Source: Moritella sp. 24
Lineage (GTDB): Bacteria; Pseudomonadota; Gammaproteobacteria; Enterobacterales; Moritellaceae
DNA length: 64,000 nt
Direction of reading: 5' to 3'
NCBI RefSeq assembly: GCF_018219155.1
Contig: NZ_CP056123.1
Coordinates: 868,001 to 932,000, forward strand
How positions within the stretch are numbered: position 1 is the first letter of the stretch; every line of letters starts with the position of its first letter. The notes below the pieces were generated by a model. It had not been told where the DNA came from. It saw nothing but the letters and a program-made list of their open reading frames with translations, and searched no databases. Position numbers and translations under genes: made by a program. This document shows, one piece after another, positions 8,819 to 18,614 of the stretch.

Positions 8819-9751
8819 ATGTATTACGGCTTTGATATTGGTGGTACTAAAATAGAGTTTTCGGTATATAACACCGCACTTGAATGTGTTTTTAATGAAC
8901 GTATTCCTGTTCCTGCTGAAGACTATGAGGAACTGCTTGATGCACTTGATAAATTTATTTTTGAAGCTGATAAACAGTTTGAATGTAAAGGCTTAGTCGG
9001 TATTGGCTATCCCGGTGTAATGGATTCTGAGACGAATACATTGGTGTGTTCTAATTTACCAAGCCTGCATGGTCAAAATTTACAGAACGACTTAGAAAAA
9101 CGTATTGGTCGAGATGTAAAAGTTCAAAATGATGCGAACTGTTTTGCATTGTCAGAGTGCTTCAGAGGCGCTGCTGAAAATGCAGATGTTGCGATTGCAG
9201 TGACATTAGGTACTGGTGTCGGTGGTGCTATTTGTATTAATAAAACAATTTTGTCAGGGCATAACTTCGGTGCTGGTGAATTTGGACACATGGCTATACC
9301 GGGTACCATGTTACAACGTCACCCTGAATTACCTGTGACTCACTGTGGTTGTGGCGGACATTCTTGTTTAGAAACGTATTGCTCTGGAACAGGACTTGCT
9401 GCCTTATACAAATTTTATAAGCTTCATATCGATGGATCATGCAGTGAAGAACAAGCCCTCAAAGGCCCAGATATTATTGCCGCGTATAATGCGAATGAAG
9501 CTGTTGCGGTGAAAACTATTTCTGTATTTTTAGATATTCTCGCTTCTGCATTAGGTAATCTGATGATGATCCTCGATCCGGATGTGATTGTTTTTGGTGG
9601 CGGTTTAGCGCGTTTTGATGCGTTATATACGAAGTTGCCAGAACAAATTAAAGCTTATGTATTTAGCAATATGAAGATACCGGCGTTAAAACAAGCTGAA
9701 TTTGGTGGTGAAGGCGGTGTTCGTGGCGCTGCGCTACTGAATTATAAATAG
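8819..9751 (+). CDS. nagK: ROK-family N-acetylglucosamine kinase (NagK-like)
   Basis: A 310-residue ROK kinase. The phosphate loop FDIGGTKIE opens the protein, NDANCFALSE carries the catalytic Asp region, LGTGVGGAI is the second nucleotide motif, and GEFGHM with the HCGCGGHSCLETY cluster is the ROK zinc site and signature. Start (MYYGFDIGGTKIE), spacing and C terminus (GGEGGVRGAALL) closely parallel E. coli NagK, which phosphorylates N-acetylglucosamine salvaged from cell-wall or chitin turnover. ROK enzymes drift in substrate (fructose, glucose, ManNAc), so GlcNAc is likely, not proven. The ATG has GTGGAG 5 bases upstream. It stands alone, possibly under a CRP-like site at 8697. Confidence 0.85.
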   Translation: MYYGFDIGGTKIEFSVYNTALECVFNERIPVPAEDYEELLDALDKFIFEADKQFECKGLVGIGYPGVMDSETNTLVCSNLPSLHGQNLQNDLEKRIGRDVKVQNDANCFALSECFRGAAENADVAIAVTLGTGVGGAICINKTILSGHNFGAGEFGHMAIPGTMLQRHPELPVTHCGCGGHSCLETYCSGTGLAALYKFYKLHIDGSCSEEQALKGPDIIAAYNANEAVAVKTISVFLDILASALGNLMMILDPDVIVFGGGLARFDALYTKLPEQIKAYVFSNMKIPALKQAEFGGEGGVRGAALLNYK

Positions 9752-9895
9752 TCGTTTTAATGCGGTTTGACGGGGGAATATAAATTAAGGCATTTTTTTT
9801 TATTCTCTCCCTTGTTTTTAAATAAATCGCCCATACCTAGTTATTTAAGCAACACAGTAACTGTGTTTATCATTAAGAATTATGGAAGTTTAATT

Positions 9896-10513
9896 ATGTC
9901 TGAATTTGCAACAAGTGAACAAAAAGGTAGTTACGGTATTGGTCTTCAAATGGGTCAACAGCTTGCTGCTAACCCTTTCGAAGGTCTAGACATTTCAGCT
10001 GTTCAAGCTGGTCTTGCTGATGCGTTCGCTGGTGCAGAAAGCAAAGTTAGCAACGAAGAGCTAAACCAAGCTTTCCAACTAATCCATGAGAAATTAGAAG
10101 CTGAAAAAGCTGAAAAATCAAAAATCTTTGCTGCTGAAGGTGAAAAGTTCCTAACTGCAAACGCAGAGCGTGAAGAAGTTACTGTAACTGAGTCTGGTCT
10201 ACAGTACGAAGTTATCGCACGTGGCGACATCGAGCAAAAGCCTACTGCAGCATCTACAGTACGTGTTCACTACCATGGCATGCTAACTGACGGTACTGTA
10301 TTCGACAGCTCTGTTGAACGTGGTCAACCTGCTGAATTCCCAGTTGGCGGTGTTATCGCTGGTTGGACTGAAGCACTACAACTAATGAACGTTGGTGATA
10401 AATTTAAACTATCTATCCCACACAACCTTGCTTATGGCGAACAGGGCGCAGGCGCTGCAATCGGTCCATTCCAAGCACTAGTATTTGAAGTAGAACTATT
10501 AGACATTATCTAA
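9896..10513 (+). CDS. fklB: FKBP-type peptidyl-prolyl cis-trans isomerase FklB
   Basis: A 205-residue cytosolic FKBP of the FklB/FKBP22 class. The N-terminal dimerisation domain (SYGIGLQMGQQLAANPFEGL) and helical arm (about 50-95, rich in Glu/Lys/Ala) lead to the FKBP domain (about 110-205) with VRVHYHGMLTDGTVFDSS, FPVGGVIAGW, LAYGEQGAG and FEVELL. The start is ATG 9896 (MSEFATSEQKGSYG) with GGAAG upstream; an upstream in-frame ATG at 9767 would add a poorly conserved extension across an AT-rich leader and is rejected. Such enzymes speed proline isomerisation during folding; in cold-living bacteria FKBP22 is often abundant, and the codon use here fits high expression. A terminator follows. 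Confidence 0.93.
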   Translation: MSEFATSEQKGSYGIGLQMGQQLAANPFEGLDISAVQAGLADAFAGAESKVSNEELNQAFQLIHEKLEAEKAEKSKIFAAEGEKFLTANAEREEVTVTESGLQYEVIARGDIEQKPTAASTVRVHYHGMLTDGTVFDSSVERGQPAEFPVGGVIAGWTEALQLMNVGDKFKLSIPHNLAYGEQGAGAAIGPFQALVFEVELLDII

Positions 10514-10536
10514 TCAGTCCCATTACAGACTAGTTA

Positions 10537-10575
10537 AACGCCTTGTTTATAGCAATATGAACAAGGCGTTTTTTA
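10537..10575 (+). terminator. Intrinsic terminator of fklB
   Basis: AACGCCTTGTT and AACAAGGCGTT arms followed by TTTTT. Confidence 0.9.
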
Positions 10576-10693
10576 TGTCTAAAATATGCTTTCAGTTAAT
10601 CTTTTGGCATTACATCACTATACGCTACGCTTTTTCTTTAGTTGTTAAATCTTAGATTGGCACTACCTATAAAGGTATAAATTAATAGTGTGG

Positions 10694-10723
10694 TTGAGAT
10701 AATTGCTGCTGAGCTATTATTAT
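10694..10723 (+). promoter_or_regulatory. Probable sigma-70 promoter of the small ORF
   Basis: TTGAGA (10694-10699), 18 bases, TATTAT (10718-10723): each hexamer matches 5 of 6 consensus bases. The predicted start near 10730 places the FNR box just downstream of +1. Confidence 0.5.
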
Positions 10724-10739
10724 TTAGGTAAGATGTTTT

Positions 10740-10753
10740 TTGATTTAGATCAA
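10740..10753. promoter_or_regulatory. Perfect FNR box in front of the small ORF
   Basis: TTGAT-TTAG-ATCAA is an exact match to the FNR consensus TTGAT-N4-ATCAA. It ends 16 bases before the ATG at 10770. If transcription begins near 10730, FNR would sit on the start region and repress. If the TATAAC at 10779 is a -10 element, FNR would be about 44 bases upstream of a start near 10791 and could activate a short RNA. Confidence 0.65.
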
Positions 10754-10769
10754 TTATGGATAATGAGTA

Positions 10770-10880
10770 ATGGCAACGTATAACGATTTTAACTGGAAAT
10801 ATGCATTAGTATTTTTAATTGTATTTTTAACAATACCAACGATGCACCTATGGGCTGGCCTATTTGGTATCTTCGGTTGA
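10770..10880 (+). CDS. Small membrane protein, 36 residues, unrecognised
   Basis: ATG to TGA, 36 codons, too short for standard gene finders. It starts MATYNDFNWKYA and continues as one hydrophobic helix (about residues 11-34: LVFLIVFLTIP, then HLWAGLFGIFG), the composition expected of a single-span inner-membrane micropeptide. It is bounded by a sigma-70-like promoter, a perfect FNR box 16 bases before the ATG, and a strong terminator 20 bases after the stop, so the unit is a complete, independent transcript. The ribosome site is weak (GGATAATGAG). I do not recognise the family. Small subunits of respiratory oxidases have this form, but nothing ties it to one. The same DNA could instead encode a short FNR-controlled RNA. 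Confidence 0.5.
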   Translation: MATYNDFNWKYALVFLIVFLTIPTMHLWAGLFGIFG

Positions 10881-10900
10881 TTGCTAATATTCAGTATAAG

Positions 10901-10938
10901 AAAACCCGCATTCTAGCACTTAGAATAGCGGGTTTTTT
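10901..10938 (+). terminator. Intrinsic terminator of the small-ORF transcript
   Basis: AAAACCCGCATTCTA pairs with TAGAATAGCGGGTTTT (one bulge), followed by a run of seven T. Confidence 0.9.
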
Positions 10939-11055
10939 TATGCCTGATTTTTATGTGAAAGAAACGTAAGTAGGCATTGTTGATGTGTTTCGAGGAGTGT
11001 TATCATCAAAGTACTCTAACTATTTGATTAATGATAAACACAGGGAGAAGTCTAG

Positions 11056-11874
<819 letters not shown>

Positions 11875-11897
11875 ATTCAAAATGTAAAATAAAACAG

Positions 11898-11926
11898 TTG
11901 CGTAACATTTATTTTGTCTGTATTAT
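11898..11926 (+). promoter_or_regulatory. Possible carAB promoter
   Basis: TTGCGT, 17 bases, TATTAT. The -10 is good (5 of 6) and the spacing ideal; the -35 is weak (3 of 6). I looked for ArgR boxes around it and saw none that are convincing. Confidence 0.4.
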
Positions 11927-12055
11927 GCGCGGAATTTGCCAAAATTTAGTAATTCAGAGGTTGTTTGTTTAAGCTCGAATTACTATGCTGTGTGACAGCC
12001 TGGGGTAAATAGTTGATTTATTTTATTATTTTTCTATCTATTTTTGGAGGTTGTC

Positions 12056-13189
12056 TTGAGTAATATCGCCTTGTTGGTGTTGGAAGACGGAACAGTATTC
12101 CGTGGTGTGTCTATCGGTGCAGAAGGTCATTCGGTAGGTGAAGTAGTTTTTAATACTTCAATGACTGGTTATCAAGAAATATTAACCGATCCTTCCTATT
12201 CTCGCCAAATCGTTACTCTCACTTACCCACATATCGGTAACACCGGTACAAATGATGAAGATGCAGAATCTTCAGATGTTCATGCTTGTGGACTAATCAT
12301 TCGAGATCTTCCTTTAATCACTTCTAATTTCCGTAATCAACAATCACTTACTGACTATCTAAAAGAACGTAATGTTGTTGGTATCGCTGATATTGATACA
12401 CGTAAACTTACACGTATCTTACGTGAAAAAGGTGCTCAAGCGGGTTGTATCATCGCAGGTGAGAACCTAGATGAAACTCACGCATTAGAGCTTGCTAAAG
12501 CATTCCCAGGCCTTAAAGGTATGGACTTAGCAAAAGAAGTGACTGTTAAAGAGTCATACGAATGGAACCAAGGTAGCTGGACGTTAACGGGTGGTTTACC
12601 TGCAGAAGCAACTGATTCACGTTTCCACGTAGTTGCTTATGATTATGGTGTTAAGCGAAATATCTTACGTATGTTAGTTGACCGTGGTTGCCGTCTAACG
12701 GTTGTACCAGCTCAAACAACAGCGAAAGAAGTATTAGCGTTAAAACCAGATGGTGTGTTCTTATCAAACGGCCCTGGTGATCCAGAACCGTGTGATTATG
12801 CAATCGCAGCAATTAAAGAAATTTTGACTACAGATATTCCAGTATTTGGTATTTGTTTAGGTCACCAATTACTTGCATTAGCAAGTGGTGCTAAAACATT
12901 AAAAATGAAGTTCGGTCATCACGGTGCTAACCACCCTGTAAAAGACATGGAACGTGGCGTAGTAATGATTACGGCTCAGAACCATGGTTTCGCAGTTGAT
13001 CAAACAACATTACCTGAAAATCTAGTAATGACGCATAAGTCATTATTTGATGACTCTTTACAAGGTATTCATCGTACTGATAAAGCCGCATTTAGCTTCC
13101 AAGGACACCCTGAAGCAAGTCCTGGTCCACACGATGCAGCTCCTCTTTTCGATCACTTTATCGAATTGATGGAAAAAAGTAACGCCTAA
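12056..13189 (+). CDS. carA: Carbamoyl-phosphate synthase, small (glutaminase) subunit
   Basis: A 377-residue class I glutamine amidotransferase subunit that releases ammonia for CarB, feeding arginine and pyrimidine synthesis. The N-terminal CPSase domain ([34 protein letters not shown]) precedes the GATase domain with SNGPGDP, the nucleophile Cys267 in FGICLGHQ, and the catalytic His-Glu in [11 protein letters not shown]. The start is TTG 12056, placed 5 bases after a strong GGAGG (12046-12050); the in-frame TTG at 12044 overlaps that ribosome site and is rejected. E. coli carA also begins with TTG. carB follows after 27 bases. Confidence 0.97.
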   Translation: MSNIALLVLEDGTVFRGVSIGAEGHSVGEVVFNTSMTGYQEILTDPSYSRQIVTLTYPHIGNTGTNDEDAESSDVHACGLIIRDLPLITSNFRNQQSLTDYLKERNVVGIADIDTRKLTRILREKGAQAGCIIAGENLDETHALELAKAFPGLKGMDLAKEVTVKESYEWNQGSWTLTGGLPAEATDSRFHVVAYDYGVKRNILRMLVDRGCRLTVVPAQTTAKEVLALKPDGVFLSNGPGDPEPCDYAIAAIKEILTTDIPVFGICLGHQLLALASGAKTLKMKFGHHGANHPVKDMERGVVMITAQNHGFAVDQTTLPENLVMTHKSLFDDSLQGIHRTDKAAFSFQGHPEASPGPHDAAPLFDHFIELMEKSNA

Positions 13190-13216
13190 GCCTGATACCT
13201 AGTAGAGAATTAAACT

Positions 13217-16200
13217 ATGCCAAAACGTAATGATATAAAAAGTATTCTAATCTTGGGCGCAGGTCCAATCGTAATCGGTCAAGCATGTGAGTTTGACTAT
13301 TCCGGTGCTCAAGCTTGTAAAGCGCTTCGTGAAGAAGGCTACCGAGTTATTTTAGTTAACTCAAACCCAGCTACAATTATGACTGACCCAGAAATGGCGG
13401 ACGCGACTTACATCGAGCCGATCCATTGGGAAGTTGTACGTAACATCATTGAAAAAGAACGTCCAGATGCGGTATTACCGACGATGGGTGGTCAAACAGC
13501 ATTAAACTGTGCACTTGAATTAGAAAGCAACGGTGTTTTAGCTGAATTTGGTGTTGAGCTAATCGGTGCAACAGCTGATGCAATCGATAAAGCGGAAGAC
13601 CGTAGTCGTTTCGATAAAGCAATGAAAGCAATTGGTCTTGAAACACCGCGTGCTGGTATTGCTCACACAATCGAAGAAGCTAAAGGTGTTCTAGCTGAAG
13701 TTGGTTTCCCATGTATTATTCGTCCATCATTCACTATGGGTGGTACGGGTGGCGGTATCGCTTATAACATGGAAGAGTTCATCGACATCTGTACGCTAGG
13801 TCTAGATCTTTCTCCAACAACTGAACTATTGATTGATGAATCATTAATCGGTTGGAAAGAATACGAAACTGAAGTTGTGCGTGATAAAAACGACAACTGC
13901 ATTATCGTATGTACAATTGAAAACTTTGACCCAATGGGCATCCACACGGGTGACTCAATTACGGTTGCACCAGCACAAACACTAACGGATAAAGAATACC
14001 AAATCATGCGTAATGCATCGATGGCTGTTCTACGTGAAATTGGTGTTGAAACAGGTGGTTCAAACGTACAGTTTGGTATTAATCCTGAAGATGGCCGTAT
14101 GGTTATCATCGAGATGAACCCACGTGTATCTCGTTCATCTGCACTTGCATCAAAAGCAACGGGTTTCCCAATTGCAAAAATTGCTGCAAAACTAGCGGTA
14201 GGTTACACGCTAGACGAATTGTCAAATGACATTACTGGCGGTGCTACACCAGCATCATTCGAACCAACACTTGATTACGTTGTAACTAAGCTTCCACGCT
14301 TTAACTTCGAAAAATTTGCAGGTTCAAATGACCGTCTTACGACACAGATGAAGTCTGTGGGTGAAGTAATGGCAATTGGCCGTAACTTCCAAGAGTCACT
14401 GCAAAAAGCATTACGTGGCTTAGAAATCGGTAAAAACGGTTTTGATCCAGAAGTGAATCTAAACGATGATACTGCAACTGCTAAAATTCGTCATGAATTA
14501 ACTGAAGCTGGCGCAGAGCGTATCTTCTACATTGCAGACGCTTTCCGTAGTGGTATGTCTCGCGATGAAATCTATGCAATTACACGTGTTGACCATTGGT
14601 TCCTTGTTCAAATTGAAGACATCATCAACGCTGAAGCAAACGTAAGTAAAATAGGCCTATCAGGCTTAGATGAAACACTATTACGCCAACTTAAGCGTAA
14701 AGGTTTCTCTGATTTACGTCTGTCTAAACTTGCTGGTGTAAGTGAAAATGAAGTACGCAAATTACGTCACCGTTTAGAAATCTTACCGGTTTATAAGCGT
14801 GTTGATACATGTGCGGCTGAGTTCTCAAGTGATACTGCTTACATGTATTCTTCATATGATGAAGAATGTGAAGCGGCACCAACAGATAAAGATAAGATCA
14901 TGATCATCGGTGGCGGTCCTAACCGTATTGGTCAAGGTATCGAATTCGATTACTGTTGTGTACACGCAGCATTAGCAATGCGTGAAGATGGTTATGAAAC
15001 TATCATGGTTAACTGTAACCCTGAAACTGTTTCAACAGACTATGACACATCAGACCGTCTATACTTCGAACCTATTACATTAGAAGATGTATTAGAAATC
15101 GTTCGTGTAGAAAAACCTAAAGGCGTTATTGTTCAGTACGGTGGTCAAACACCACTTAAACTGGCGCGTGATTTAGAAGCGGCTGGCGTGCCAATCATCG
15201 GTACATCACCAGATGCAATTGACCGTTCAGAAGATCGTGAACGTTTCCAACAAGCTGTTGACCGTCTAGGTTTATTACAGCCTGAAAATGACACGGTAAC
15301 AACGACTGAACAAGCAGTTATCTCTGCTGAAGCAATCGGTTACCCACTTGTAGTACGTCCTTCGTATGTACTTGGTGGTCGTGCAATGGAAATCGTATAT
15401 GACGAAATCGATTTACGTCGTTACTTTAAAGAAGCGGTAAGTGTTTCTAACGAATCACCAGTACTACTTGACCGTTTCCTAGATAACGCAATCGAACTTG
15501 ACGTTGATGCTATCTGTGATGGTAAAGATGTTGTTATCGGCGGCATCATGGAGCACATTGAACAGGCAGGTGTTCACTCAGGTGACTCAGGTTGTTCATT
15601 ACCTCCTTATTCATTAAGCCCTGAAATTCTAGATGTGATGCGTGCTCAAGTACGTGCATTAGCATTAGAACTAGGTGTTATCGGTCTGATGAATACGCAG
15701 TTCGCTGTTAAAGATAATGACGTTTACCTTATTGAAGTTAACCCGCGTGCAGCACGTACTGTTCCTTTTGTTTCAAAAGCGACAGGTGTACAACTTGCAA
15801 AAGTTGCTGCTCGAGTAATGGCTGGTCAAACGTTAGTTGAACTTGGTTTCACTGAAGAAGTTATCCCACCATACTACTCTGTTAAAGAAGTAGTACTTCC
15901 ATTTGCTAAGTTCCCAGGTTCAGACCCGTTACTAGGTCCTGAAATGCGTTCTACTGGTGAAGTAATGGGTGTGGGTGATACATTCGCTGAAGCTTACGCT
16001 AAAGCACAGCTTGGTGCTTCTGCTGAAGTTGCTAAGACTGGTCGTGCACTTATCTCTGTGCGTAACGGTGATAAAGCTCGCGCAGCTGACCTAGCTAAGC
16101 AATTAATTGCACTTGGTTTTGAAATTGATGCGACTCACGGTACTGCTGTTGCACTGGGTGAAGAAGGTATTAATCTTCGTCTAGTAAACAAGGTACATGA

Positions 16201-16435
16201 AGGTCGTCCACATATTCTTGACCGTATCAAAAATGGCGAATACAGCTACATCATCAATACGACTGAAGGTCGTGTTGCGATTGAAGATTCTCGTCAACTA
16301 CGTGCAGCTGCTTTACGTTATAAAGTTAACTACACAACAACAATGAATGCTGCATTTGCAACGTGCCAAGCGCACTCTGCTGATGACCGCGGTACAGTTC
16401 GCTCAGTACAAGAGTTACATACTCGTATTAAGTAA
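13217..16435 (+). CDS. carB: Carbamoyl-phosphate synthase, large subunit
   Basis: A 1072-residue ATP-grasp enzyme made of two homologous halves. The first half (1 to about 400, [19 protein letters not shown] ... [11 protein letters not shown]) makes carboxyphosphate; the second (about 555-935, [19 protein letters not shown] ... [12 protein letters not shown]) phosphorylates carbamate. An oligomerisation domain lies between them, and an allosteric MGS-like domain forms the last 140 residues. The length equals E. coli CarB (1073). It forms an operon with carA (27-base gap) and ends at a strong terminator. Confidence 0.99.
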   Translation: MPKRNDIKSILILGAGPIVIGQACEFDYSGAQACKALREEGYRVILVNSNPATIMTDPEMADATYIEPIHWEVVRNIIEKERPDAVLPTMGGQTALNCALELESNGVLAEFGVELIGATADAIDKAEDRSRFDKAMKAIGLETPRAGIAHTIEEAKGVLAEVGFPCIIRPSFTMGGTGGGIAYNMEEFIDICTLGLDLSPTTELLIDESLIGWKEYETEVVRDKNDNCIIVCTIENFDPMGIHTGDSITVAPAQTLTDKEYQIMRNASMAVLREIGVETGGSNVQFGINPEDGRMVIIEMNPRVSRSSALASKATGFPIAKIAAKLAVGYTLDELSNDITGGATPASFEPTLDYVVTKLPRFNFEKFAGSNDRLTTQMKSVGEVMAIGRNFQESLQKALRGLEIGKNGFDPEVNLNDDTATAKIRHELTEAGAERIFYIADAFRSGMSRDEIYAITRVDHWFLVQIEDIINAEANVSKIGLSGLDETLLRQLKRKGFSDLRLSKLAGVSENEVRKLRHRLEILPVYKRVDTCAAEFSSDTAYMYSSYDEECEAAPTDKDKIMIIGGGPNRIGQGIEFDYCCVHAALAMREDGYETIMVNCNPETVSTDYDTSDRLYFEPITLEDVLEIVRVEKPKGVIVQYGGQTPLKLARDLEAAGVPIIGTSPDAIDRSEDRERFQQAVDRLGLLQPENDTVTTTEQAVISAEAIGYPLVVRPSYVLGGRAMEIVYDEIDLRRYFKEAVSVSNESPVLLDRFLDNAIELDVDAICDGKDVVIGGIMEHIEQAGVHSGDSGCSLPPYSLSPEILDVMRAQVRALALELGVIGLMNTQFAVKDNDVYLIEVNPRAARTVPFVSKATGVQLAKVAARVMAGQTLVELGFTEEVIPPYYSVKEVVLPFAKFPGSDPLLGPEMRSTGEVMGVGDTFAEAYAKAQLGASAEVAKTGRALISVRNGDKARAADLAKQLIALGFEIDATHGTAVALGEEGINLRLVNKVHEGRPHILDRIKNGEYSYIINTTEGRVAIEDSRQLRAAALRYKVNYTTTMNAAFATCQAHSADDRGTVRSVQELHTRIK

Positions 16436-16457
16436 GCTGTAAGTATTTATAGTTAAT

Positions 16458-16511
16458 AAAAAACCTCGTTGTTTTTGTTATATTAATAACAGAAGCAACG
16501 AGGTTTTTTTA
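16458..16511 (+). terminator. Intrinsic terminator of carAB
   Basis: AACCTCGTTG and CAACGAGGTT arms, a 24-base partly structured loop, A run before and T run after; it could also serve the convergent small gene at 16576. Confidence 0.88.
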
Positions 16512-16575
16512 TATCTGCAATTTGGCGTAATTGAAATCTTGATAGTTTCAATTACCGCTTACAAGGCGATTGTAA

Positions 16576-16797
16576 TTACAGTTCAAATTCCAATTCAATA
16601 AACGTACAACCTTTCACGCAGCTTACGCCTGTTTTAGATTCGTCAGCTTTATTCTTTGGCGGTAATAACTTTAATGCTTGCTGGCAAACAGGGCATAGCA
16701 CCGTTTTTCCAAGGCATACTTTCTTGATGGTATTACGCTGTTCATGAAATGATTTTGAACTGCTTTTATTGATTTCTGAAAAATCTATTTTTGACAT
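16576..16797 (-). CDS. Small zinc-ribbon-like protein, unknown function
   Basis: A 73-residue soluble protein. The N-terminal 25 residues are polar (MSKIDFSEINKSSSKSFHEQ). The C-terminal half has cysteines arranged as VCLGKTVLCPVCQQ ... GVSCVKGC, which could form a single zinc ribbon. It ends in an acidic IELEFEL tail. AAAGAG lies about 5 bases before the ATG on the minus strand, which supports translation. It stands alone between carB (convergent) and the minor-pilin cluster (divergent). I cannot assign a family. Possible roles are nucleic-acid or protein binding, but nothing in the context selects one. Confidence 0.6.
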   Translation of the reverse strand: MSKIDFSEINKSSSKSFHEQRNTIKKVCLGKTVLCPVCQQALKLLPPKNKADESKTGVSCVKGCTFIELEFEL

Positions 16798-17021
16798 AAT
16801 AACTCTTTAGTTGTTCGTTTTTCTATTTACTGTGATTGATATAATTACACCTGTTATTTACTTGTTTTTTTGCTTTATATAATCAAAGCGAACAAGTAAC
16901 CAGTGTGTTTATATTCAATAATTGTGGAACATTTTACCTGTTTATTCGCATAAAAGTATCAGTGATTACATTTTATTCTAGGGTTAGTGTTATTCGCTAT
17001 CTCCAGATGAATCTAATGTAA

Positions 17022-17558
17022 ATGATACAGTATCAATTTAAACTTAAACTTAAACTGCATGGCCTAACGTTAATTGAGCTACTAATCGCAATTTCAATAC
17101 TGGCGATATTAATGGCGTTGAGCCTACCTTCATATAGTGCATATGCGAACAAAAATAAAATAGGCAATCTCACCCGTCAACTTGTTGAAGCACTCAATAC
17201 CACAAAGCAACTCGCGATAATCCGAGGTGCTCCCCATTATCTTAACTTACAGGTAAATAATACCGCTATTAGTTCGGAAAAATCATGTTGGGTTATTAGT
17301 CATGTAGGCAGTTGTGATTGCTTAGTATCAAAAAACCTATGCCAGTCTAAATATGCTCAGGTTAGTGTTGTATTCGGTGATATTGATGTCAGTAGCAATC
17401 GACCTAAATTGTCTTTCTCGCCATTATTAGGCATGACAAATGGTGCTACTTATTTACTTTCACTGGGTCGCTTTACAACTAAGATCATCGTGAGCTCCCA
17501 AGGCCGTATTCGAGTTTGCACCGTCCATGGAGATAGTTCGTTATATGCCGCATGTTAG
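17022..17558 (+). CDS. fimT: Type IV minor pilin, GspH/FimT family
   Basis: A 178-residue prepilin. A short basic leader (MIQYQFKLKLKLHG, 14 residues) ends in the Gly of the prepilin peptidase site and is followed by LTLIELLIAISILAIL, with Glu at +5 and the hydrophobic stem helix of type IV pilins. The C-terminal GspH-like head contains four cysteines (SCWV, CDC, LCQ) and two more near the end, which may form disulphides. It is the first gene of a four-gene minor-pilin cluster. In this family minor pilins prime pilus assembly and, in vibrios, DNA uptake. The ribosome site is weak. The symbol is by family resemblance; fimU would be an alternative. Confidence 0.82.
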   Translation: MIQYQFKLKLKLHGLTLIELLIAISILAILMALSLPSYSAYANKNKIGNLTRQLVEALNTTKQLAIIRGAPHYLNLQVNNTAISSEKSCWVISHVGSCDCLVSKNLCQSKYAQVSVVFGDIDVSSNRPKLSFSPLLGMTNGATYLLSLGRFTTKIIVSSQGRIRVCTVHGDSSLYAAC

Positions 17559-18147
17559 GTCTGTGAACGCGGGCTATGTACTTATCGAAACCATGATTTC
17601 GCTTACATTAGTTGGTGTTATTTTGACTGGTATTTATAGTGTATTTAGCAATCATGAAATACAAAAGAACAGAGCAGAGCAATATTATATAGTGCAACAA
17701 GAAGCGCATAATATACTCACGATTATGCAACGAGAGTTAGCTAGAGCGGGCTATACATTAGCTGGTGAAGGTGTGAAGCCTTTTATTTATAACAATGATG
17801 AGATTTATATTTTGAACCCTCGGCAAGATTGCATCATGTATCGCTATGATCGTAATGAAGATGGTGTGTTTAGCCATGAAAGTTTTGGATTTCGTTTACA
17901 TAATGGTGGATTGCAACAGCGTAAAGGTAGTGAAGTCAGTTGTGAAGGAGGATTAGGTTGGGAGATGATTTCTGATTCGGCGAGTACCAAGATTAGCGCG
18001 CTGCAGTTTATCATTTCTGAACAGATTCAGACGTCTCCGTATCGGGTAAAAGGTTATGTCATTATTAAACTACGCATAGGGCATCGACAGTTAACAGATA
18101 TTGAGCTTAGCTTTTCTCGCAATAGCAGCGCGAGGGCTTTTCTATAG
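17545..18147 (+). CDS. pilW: Type IV minor pilin, PilW family
   Basis: About 200 residues. From ATG 17545 the leader is MPHVRSVNAG, cleaved before YVLIETMISLTLVGVILTG, with Glu at +5. The head has the PilW-like order: QQEAHNILTIMQRELARAGY, the DQ/NEDG segment and a C-terminal sheet ending near RQLTDIELSFSR. An earlier in-frame ATG at 17527 is equally open; the only GGAG (17529-17532) lies between the two, 12 bases before the second, so the start is uncertain. It overlaps the end of the fimT-like gene by 14 bases, which implies translational coupling. The assignment rests on position and on the RELARAGY-type segment typical of PilW. Confidence 0.78.
   Translation: MPHVRSVNAGYVLIETMISLTLVGVILTGIYSVFSNHEIQKNRAEQYYIVQQEAHNILTIMQRELARAGYTLAGEGVKPFIYNNDEIYILNPRQDCIMYRYDRNEDGVFSHESFGFRLHNGGLQQRKGSEVSCEGGLGWEMISDSASTKISALQFIISEQIQTSPYRVKGYVIIKLRIGHRQLTDIELSFSRNSSARAFL
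18132..18136 (+). promoter_or_regulatory. Shine-Dalgarno GAGGG that points to an AUA start
   Basis: GAGGG at 18132-18136 lies 7 bases before the ATA at 18144. No comparable site precedes the first in-frame ATG at 18201. Confidence 0.55.
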
Positions 18148-18614
18148 TTAGGCGTATACAAACTGCTGGTATAGCGATTCGTGGCTTTGCTTTATTATCG
18201 ATGACACTTATTTTAGTTTTAATTTCAATGAGTGCCAGTTTGTCATTTGCGCATATTCAGCAGCAGCGAATCCAACGTAATCAGCTTGAACTTAATTACC
18301 TTAAAACGAGAATGGCAGCGGCCAACAAATTAGATTTATTTTATATTGTGCTTTATGACTCTCCAGCGTTATTAGCACTGGCGACACCATGTTCGGGCTT
18401 GGAATTAGATAAGCAGCATTTAGTTATACCAAACGATATGATGCGTCAATATAGCTTGTTGGAGCCGTTTTATTTATGTATAGAAAAAGAAGGGTATTTT
18501 AATATCACAATCGAAGTCTCATATAATGATACAGAGCGACTGATCATGGAGCGCCAAATTATTACGTTATCAACCCCTTGGGTTTGGCAACCTCGTTCTT
18601 TACAGGGATTTTAA
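18144..18614 (+). CDS. pilX: PilX-like minor pilin, apparent AUA start codon
   Basis: The frame opens after a TAG at 18123 and contains no ATG, GTG or TTG before ATG 18201. Starting at 18201 would cut the protein inside its hydrophobic N-terminal helix. From ATA 18144 the product (156 residues) begins MVRRIQTAGIAIRG and continues FALLSMTLILVLISMSAS, which gives a basic leader, a Gly before the hydrophobic stem, and the PilX_N look. The ATA overlaps the TAG stop of pilW as ATAG and has GAGGG at the ideal distance. ATT 18177 is another non-standard option. Unlike its neighbours it lacks Glu at +5 (Ser instead), as do GspK-type tip subunits. The rest is a short head with a Cys pair (PCSG, YLCIE). 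A sequencing or mutational loss of ATG is an alternative. Confidence 0.6.
   Translation: MVRRIQTAGIAIRGFALLSMTLILVLISMSASLSFAHIQQQRIQRNQLELNYLKTRMAAANKLDLFYIVLYDSPALLALATPCSGLELDKQHLVIPNDMMRQYSLLEPFYLCIEKEGYFNITIEVSYNDTERLIMERQIITLSTPWVWQPRSLQGF

Noticed and set aside
9767-9895. Upstream extension of fklB
   Set aside because: AT-rich, not like FklB, while ATG 9896 has a ribosome site and family length.
10756-10770. Four-codon mini-ORF (MDNE) whose stop overlaps the small-ORF start
   Set aside because: Too short to distinguish from chance, though it lies at the FNR-boxed leader.
12044-12055. TTG 12044 as carA start
   Set aside because: It overlaps the GGAGG that serves TTG 12056.
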